8,191 bases of DNA from WVXT01 sp964403285 (lineage in GTDB: Bacteria; UBA6262; WVXT01), in contig CAYOFG010000058.1 in NCBI GenBank assembly GCA_964403285.1, forward strand, positions 1-8,191. Reading direction: 5' to 3'. Below the pieces are notes generated by a model. That model did no database searches. It was not told where the DNA came from and saw nothing but the letters and a program-made list of their open reading frames with translations. The stretch's first letter is position 1. Each line of letters begins with the position of its first letter. Positions 5,142 through 8,191 of the stretch are shown piece after piece. Made by a program: the position numbers and the translations under genes.

Positions 5142-5756
5142 CTAAAACTTTTGTAACAACACAATATTGTGAGCATGGAAGTATCTTATCACAGGAAACA
5201 TATTTAATACTTCAAATCCAATGGAACTTAGTTCTTTCTCAAAATCACCGAGGGACAGCATGCTTATCTTCTTGTTGACATTTTTAATCCGGCACCTCGC
5301 CCATCTTTCAATACTATGTAATAGATTATAGCGATAAAATGAGATTATGACGATTTTTTTTGCTACTCTATGAAGTTCCTGCAAAATCTCGAAGCGAGTA
5401 CTGGAATTGAGGATATGCTGTAATAACCTGATAGTTACGATGCAATCGAAGGAATTATCTCTTAAGGGTAGGCGTTTTATATCTCCTACCAGGAAATGGT
5501 GAGAGGAGTTAGGGGAAGGAGAATATTTTCTGGTAGTTAGAACCATGGGAAAAGAGACGTCTGCACTTGTTAAATTGTGACTTTTTTCCCGGAGCAACTC
5601 AGTAAAGCGTCCATAGCCACAGGGAACGTCCAGTATTGAAATAATCTCATCCCCTGTGGACTTAAAAATTTTCTCCAGTATCTTCCTTTCCCTCCTGTTA
5701 ACTATTTTCTGGTCCGTACCTTTATATCTGGTTCTTTTGTATTCTTCTACATCCAT
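5142..5756 (-). CDS. Class I SAM-dependent methyltransferase
   Basis: This is a 204-residue protein with a Rossmann-type methyltransferase core. Motif I is ILDVPCGYGRF (41-51, SAM binding), Asp66 in TSADVS fits the acidic residue that holds the ribose hydroxyls, GDIKRLPL (91-98) matches motif II/III, and NSFDCIVTIRLLQHI (101-115) matches the following strand. The C-terminal part (IVIISFYRYN, then GDFEKELSSIGFEVLNMFPV) is also typical of small-molecule or lipid/sugar methyltransferases. Its ATG lies inside the end of the family 9 glycosyltransferase gene (10-nt overlap), so the two are translated together and it may modify a sugar or lipid in LPS core synthesis. The substrate cannot be read from the sequence, and ubiquinone or other biosynthetic methylation cannot be excluded. 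Confidence 0.82.
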   Translation of the reverse strand: MDVEEYKRTRYKGTDQKIVNRRERKILEKIFKSTGDEIISILDVPCGYGRFTELLREKSHNLTSADVSFPMVLTTRKYSPSPNSSHHFLVGDIKRLPLRDNSFDCIVTIRLLQHILNSSTRFEILQELHRVAKKIVIISFYRYNLLHSIERWARCRIKNVNKKISMLSLGDFEKELSSIGFEVLNMFPVIRYFHAHNIVLLQKF

Positions 5757-6808
5757 TTCTTGTTTCCTATCATTTCTAATTCTTTTATTTTATTTTCTAC
5801 CTGCTCCACAACTTCTTCCACGGTTATAAGCTGCATGCAATCCTGGGTCTTGCATTTCCTACAACCCTTCCTACGGCAGGAGAGTGTACTTAAGTCTTTC
5901 TTGATAGCAATATTTTCCGGGCCATAAGGACCATTTCTATGGGGATTGGTAGGCCCATAAAGTCCAACTGAGGGAACAGATAAAGATGAAGCAATATGGA
6001 GCGGTGCACTGTCGCTCCCTATGAACATTGTGCAGCGGGAAATGAGAGAAGCTAACTCTTTGAGATCTGTCCTGGGAGCAGTTAGAGGTTTTTCTTCCAT
6101 TGTACTGCTTATGGATTCAACCAGACTTTCTTCCCCCTGACCCCAGAGGAGGATTACTTTCGCTCTAAACTTTTTTATCAGGATATCCGCCAGCCGGGCA
6201 TAGTTCCTGCTTGGCCAAATTTTGCTCTTCCAGCTTGAACCAGGATTTAAAGCAATGAGAAATTCTCCTTTGCTTATCCCTTTCTCTTCCAGGAACCGTT
6301 CTACGTACTCCTTTTCAGGTTCTCCGATTTGAATTAGAAATTCTCTCTTTTCTATCTTTACTCCTAAAAGACTGGCTAACCCAAGATACCTCTCCACTGC
6401 GTGCCAATCTTCAGGAAATGGAGGAGCTTTAAGATTGATAAATAGTGAGTTGAATTCCCTGCCATCTTTAGCATTGAAGCCGAGTCTCGTCCTTGCTCCT
6501 GTTATGTAGGCAAAAAGTCCACTGCGGAATTGGCCGTGGGAGTCTATTACAAGATCAAATCTTCTATTTCTTAATCCTTTTATAAGTGACCACAGTCCCC
6601 TAATCCATCTCTCCCTGTCAAAAGTAATGACTTCGTCCAGATAGGGATGTCCCAGGATAATTCCCTCTGCTTTTCTCTGAACCAGCCAGGCAATATACGC
6701 GTGGGGATACCTCTTTCTCAAAGCTCCCAAAAGGGGAAGGGTGTGTACCACGTCCCCTATCCCGCTTAACCTTATGATCAATATCCTCCGGAATTCTTGT
6801 GATATCAT
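5747..6808 (-). CDS. Family 9 glycosyltransferase, ADP-heptose:LPS heptosyltransferase type
   Basis: This probably transfers heptose (or a related sugar) from an ADP-activated donor to the LPS inner core at the cytoplasmic face of the inner membrane. The 353-residue product has both GT-B halves. The N-terminal IIRLSGIGDVVHTLPLL (11-27) holds Asp19, matching the catalytic Asp13 of E. coli WaaC. ALNPGSSWKSKIWP (186-199) and FIGSDSAPLHIASSLSVPSVGLYGPT (262-287, key Asp266) are donor-site motifs. A four-cysteine cluster (Cys311, 316, 319, 324) before the final helix is common in this family. The start ATG overlaps the upstream gene by ATGA. It could be WaaC-, WaaF- or WaaQ-like; the motifs do not separate these, so no symbol is given. 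Confidence 0.9.
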   Translation of the reverse strand: MISQEFRRILIIRLSGIGDVVHTLPLLGALRKRYPHAYIAWLVQRKAEGIILGHPYLDEVITFDRERWIRGLWSLIKGLRNRRFDLVIDSHGQFRSGLFAYITGARTRLGFNAKDGREFNSLFINLKAPPFPEDWHAVERYLGLASLLGVKIEKREFLIQIGEPEKEYVERFLEEKGISKGEFLIALNPGSSWKSKIWPSRNYARLADILIKKFRAKVILLWGQGEESLVESISSTMEEKPLTAPRTDLKELASLISRCTMFIGSDSAPLHIASSLSVPSVGLYGPTNPHRNGPYGPENIAIKKDLSTLSCRRKGCRKCKTQDCMQLITVEEVVEQVENKIKELEMIGNKKWM

Positions 6809-7245
6809 TTTGCTTTCTTGACTTTTCTCTCCAGCAATTCATCAATGCGGTCGATCAGGTCATTGCGACTTAGATTGGCAATATCTATTTTTCTTTTAAT
6901 CTTTCCAATATAGGCGTCGCTTACATCAGACCTTCTGGCTTCGTCTTCAAGGTGCCAGAGTTGCATATTTTTCTGACACAACGAATCTACCAATGGACCC
7001 AGCGTTCCCGAAATCTTCTCTCCCACTTTGGACTGCCTGTATAGTTTCACTTTTTCATCCTTTAACTTTACTTTTCCCTTCAATGCCTGAGCCAAGAACT
7101 GGTCCATTTCCTCAATCAACCTTCTGCGCTGGGACTGAACTATATTCATTTTTTTTCTACTCTTTTTTCCTTTTTTTCTTAAATTGTCAAGCCTGATGTT
7201 CTTGATAGTTAATTTGTCAATTAGACTTCCCAATGTCTCGGCCAA
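6805..7245 (-). CDS. DUF4254-like protein with two tandem related halves
   Basis: This 146-residue, charged, helical protein has no signal peptide or membrane span. Its C-terminal half (about 80-140: TLGPLVDSLCQKN, LWHLEDEARRSD, KIKRKIDIANLSRNDLIDRID) looks like the DUF4254 family, which I recall from glycan-synthesis loci; its function is unknown. The N-terminal half (3-57: TLGSLIDKLTIKN, MNIVQSQRRRLIEEMD) repeats the same pattern without the WHLEDEA segment. The TTG at 7243-7245 is chosen as start because AAAGGAGG lies six bases upstream. The frame is open further to a GTG at 7299, but that would encode 18 residues straight through a hairpin repeat. It overlaps the heptosyltransferase gene by ATGA, which suggests a shared pathway or a helper role for that enzyme. 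Confidence 0.75.
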   Translation of the reverse strand: MAETLGSLIDKLTIKNIRLDNLRKKGKKSRKKMNIVQSQRRRLIEEMDQFLAQALKGKVKLKDEKVKLYRQSKVGEKISGTLGPLVDSLCQKNMQLWHLEDEARRSDVSDAYIGKIKRKIDIANLSRNDLIDRIDELLERKVKKAK

Positions 7246-7251
7246 ATTGAT

Positions 7252-7256
7252 CCTCC
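7252..7256 (-). promoter_or_regulatory. Ribosome binding site deciding a TTG start for the DUF4254-like gene
   Basis: GGAGG (within AAAGGAGG) on the minus strand, six bases before TTG at 7243-7245. It marks the translated start well inside the longer open frame. Confidence 0.7.
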
Positions 7257-7266
7257 TTTGGTCGTC

Positions 7267-7290
7267 GCTCCGATTCGTCGGAGCTACTCC
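7267..7290 (-). repeat. Small GTAG-foot hairpin, copy 2
   Basis: On the minus strand this reads GGAGTA, then the stem GCTCCGA / TCGGAGC around a CGAA tetraloop, then GACG. It shares the flanks of the hairpins at 1780-1802 and 7300-7321 but has its own stem sequence. It lies in the gap between the glycosyltransferase and DUF4254-like genes. Confidence 0.75.
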
Positions 7291-7299
7291 TTTTTTCAC

Positions 7300-7321
7300 G
7301 CAGACTGAAGTCTGCTACTCC
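7300..7321 (-). repeat. Small GTAG-foot hairpin, copy 3
   Basis: On the minus strand this reads GGAGTA, then the stem GCAGACT / AGTCTGC around a two-base TC loop, then G. It sits nine bases from copy 2 in the same orientation, making a tandem pair after the glycosyltransferase stop codon. The pair could act as a 3' stabiliser of the upstream transcript or as a binding site for an integration host or gyrase-type protein, by analogy with REPs. Confidence 0.75.
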
Positions 7322-7327
7322 TTATAT

Positions 7328-8191
7328 TTATTTTATTAGAATGAAATTTTTGTATTCTCCTATTCTCCAGCCTGTCTTCCGGGCAATAGAATCTGAAATC
7401 CTGTTTCTTATGTCTTTAAATGTCAGTCTATGGGTACTTTGGGAAATATCGAATTCACCTTGCCACTTGGCGATTCTTTCTTCCATTACTTTGGGGTGGC
7501 TTCCATTGTATTTATTAAGCATTGCAGGGTCAATATGTTTAAAATAATCGAATTTTTCTTTCTTATATTCCTTCACCCACTCATTCCCATGGTGCAGAGA
7601 GTCGTGATACCGTTTCTTTGCTGCCATTACTTCAGGAGGTCGCACCCAACCATAATGGTAAATGTAAGCACCAGTATCTTTTACCCTCAACTTCCTCCTA
7701 TTAAGTCTGAAACCCTGGGCGCTGCTCCAGGAGGCTATGCCTCGAAAATTCCTGATTATCCTCACCTCGCGTTGATACCAGTGGTATGAGTTTATGAAAG
7801 TCACGTAATCTCCGTAAAAATGTAACCAGTTAAACATGAGCCCTTCGACCTTTTCATGGGGAAGTTCCTCTTCCATACACTTTGATATCCTATTTAGCTC
7901 TCGCTCGTGCACTACCTCATCGGCCTGCAGATAGAAACACCAATCCCCGGTACATTTTGCCAGGGCAATATCTGTTTGCTGCGCCAGAATTCGGCCCTTA
8001 TACTTAAAATTTGGATCCCATTCCGAATCGATTATCTCAATTTTCCCATTCTTAATCGACCTGACCAAGGCGAGAGTGCCATCATCAGATTTTCCTACAT
8101 TTACTATAAACTCATCACAGATGGGTAGTATCGACTTGATCGACTCAACTACGGGAAACGAAAATTTCACAGCATCTTTTACAAAAGTAAA
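7328..8191 (-). CDS. Family 2 (GT-A) glycosyltransferase, 5' end outside window
   Basis: The frame stays open to the window edge, and its first visible residues FTFVKDAVKFSFPVVESI are the usual near-N-terminal strand of this glycosyltransferase type. The true start therefore lies a few codons beyond the window and the GTG at 8168-8170 is internal. 287 residues are visible. Motifs are ILPICDEFIVNVGKSDDGT (21-39), CTGDWCFYLQADEVVHE (80-96, with the DxD-like Asp91-Glu92 for metal-nucleotide binding), WYQREVRIIRN and YHYGWVRPPEVMAAKKRY. It is likely a cytosolic enzyme using a nucleotide-sugar, and the LPS core or O-chain is its probable product given the neighbours. Acceptor and sugar cannot be assigned. 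The stop is followed by a tandem pair of hairpin repeats. Confidence 0.85.
   Translation of the reverse strand, partial: FTFVKDAVKFSFPVVESIKSILPICDEFIVNVGKSDDGTLALVRSIKNGKIEIIDSEWDPNFKYKGRILAQQTDIALAKCTGDWCFYLQADEVVHERELNRISKCMEEELPHEKVEGLMFNWLHFYGDYVTFINSYHWYQREVRIIRNFRGIASWSSAQGFRLNRRKLRVKDTGAYIYHYGWVRPPEVMAAKKRYHDSLHHGNEWVKEYKKEKFDYFKHIDPAMLNKYNGSHPKVMEERIAKWQGEFDISQSTHRLTFKDIRNRISDSIARKTGWRIGEYKNFILIK

Noticed and set aside
7430..7789. Plus-strand open frame opposite the family 2 glycosyltransferase
   Set aside because: It is antisense to a gene with clear motifs and shows no domain or ribosome site.
1..8191. CRISPR array, tRNA, rRNA or transposase gene
   Set aside because: No regularly spaced direct repeats, no cloverleaf or rRNA-like stretch in the gaps, and no transposase motifs in any frame that I could see. 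The repeats here are single palindromes.

Overview
The window is about 40% GC by eye and comes from a diderm (LPS-making) bacterium. All twelve genes lie on the minus strand and read from right to left, with several 1-10 nt overlaps or gaps. The content is LPS core and Kdo biosynthesis followed by outer-membrane LPS transport. Together with many short palindromic repeats between genes, this suits an uncultured candidate-phylum lineage of the Omnitrophota or Aerophobota type. That placement is inference from gene order and style; no marker gene here proves it.

Right part (about 8191 to 5142): a sugar-transfer block. It holds a family 2 glycosyltransferase whose start lies beyond the window, a small DUF4254-like protein made of two related halves, a family 9 (heptosyltransferase-type) glycosyltransferase, and a small SAM-dependent methyltransferase. 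The last three overlap by 4 and 10 nt, so they look like one transcription unit.

Left part (about 5038 to 8): a complete Kdo pathway plus transport genes, in the order kdsB, a Trm112-like zinc protein, kdsA, a zinc-ribbon membrane microprotein, kdsD, kdsC, lptC, lptA. KdsD makes arabinose 5-phosphate, KdsA condenses it with PEP, KdsC removes the phosphate, and KdsB activates Kdo with CTP. LptC and LptA then carry finished LPS away from the inner membrane. lptB is expected just past the left edge.

The gaps between genes are rich in structure. Two 77-nt near-identical elements with perfect 13-bp inverted arms bracket kdsA-kdsD as direct repeats. Three small hairpins have different stem sequences but the same GGAGTAGC/GCG flanks. 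All of these carry a GTAG 5' foot like that of REP elements mobilised by RAYT transposases. A nine-base piece of the same foot sits at the left edge and supplies the lptA stop codon. A pyrimidine-rich repeat occurs twice, once as the apparent ribosome binding site of kdsD. I see no wholly new enzymatic system. The repeat families, the duplicated DUF4254-like protein and a His-to-Leu change in KdsD are the points most worth following.
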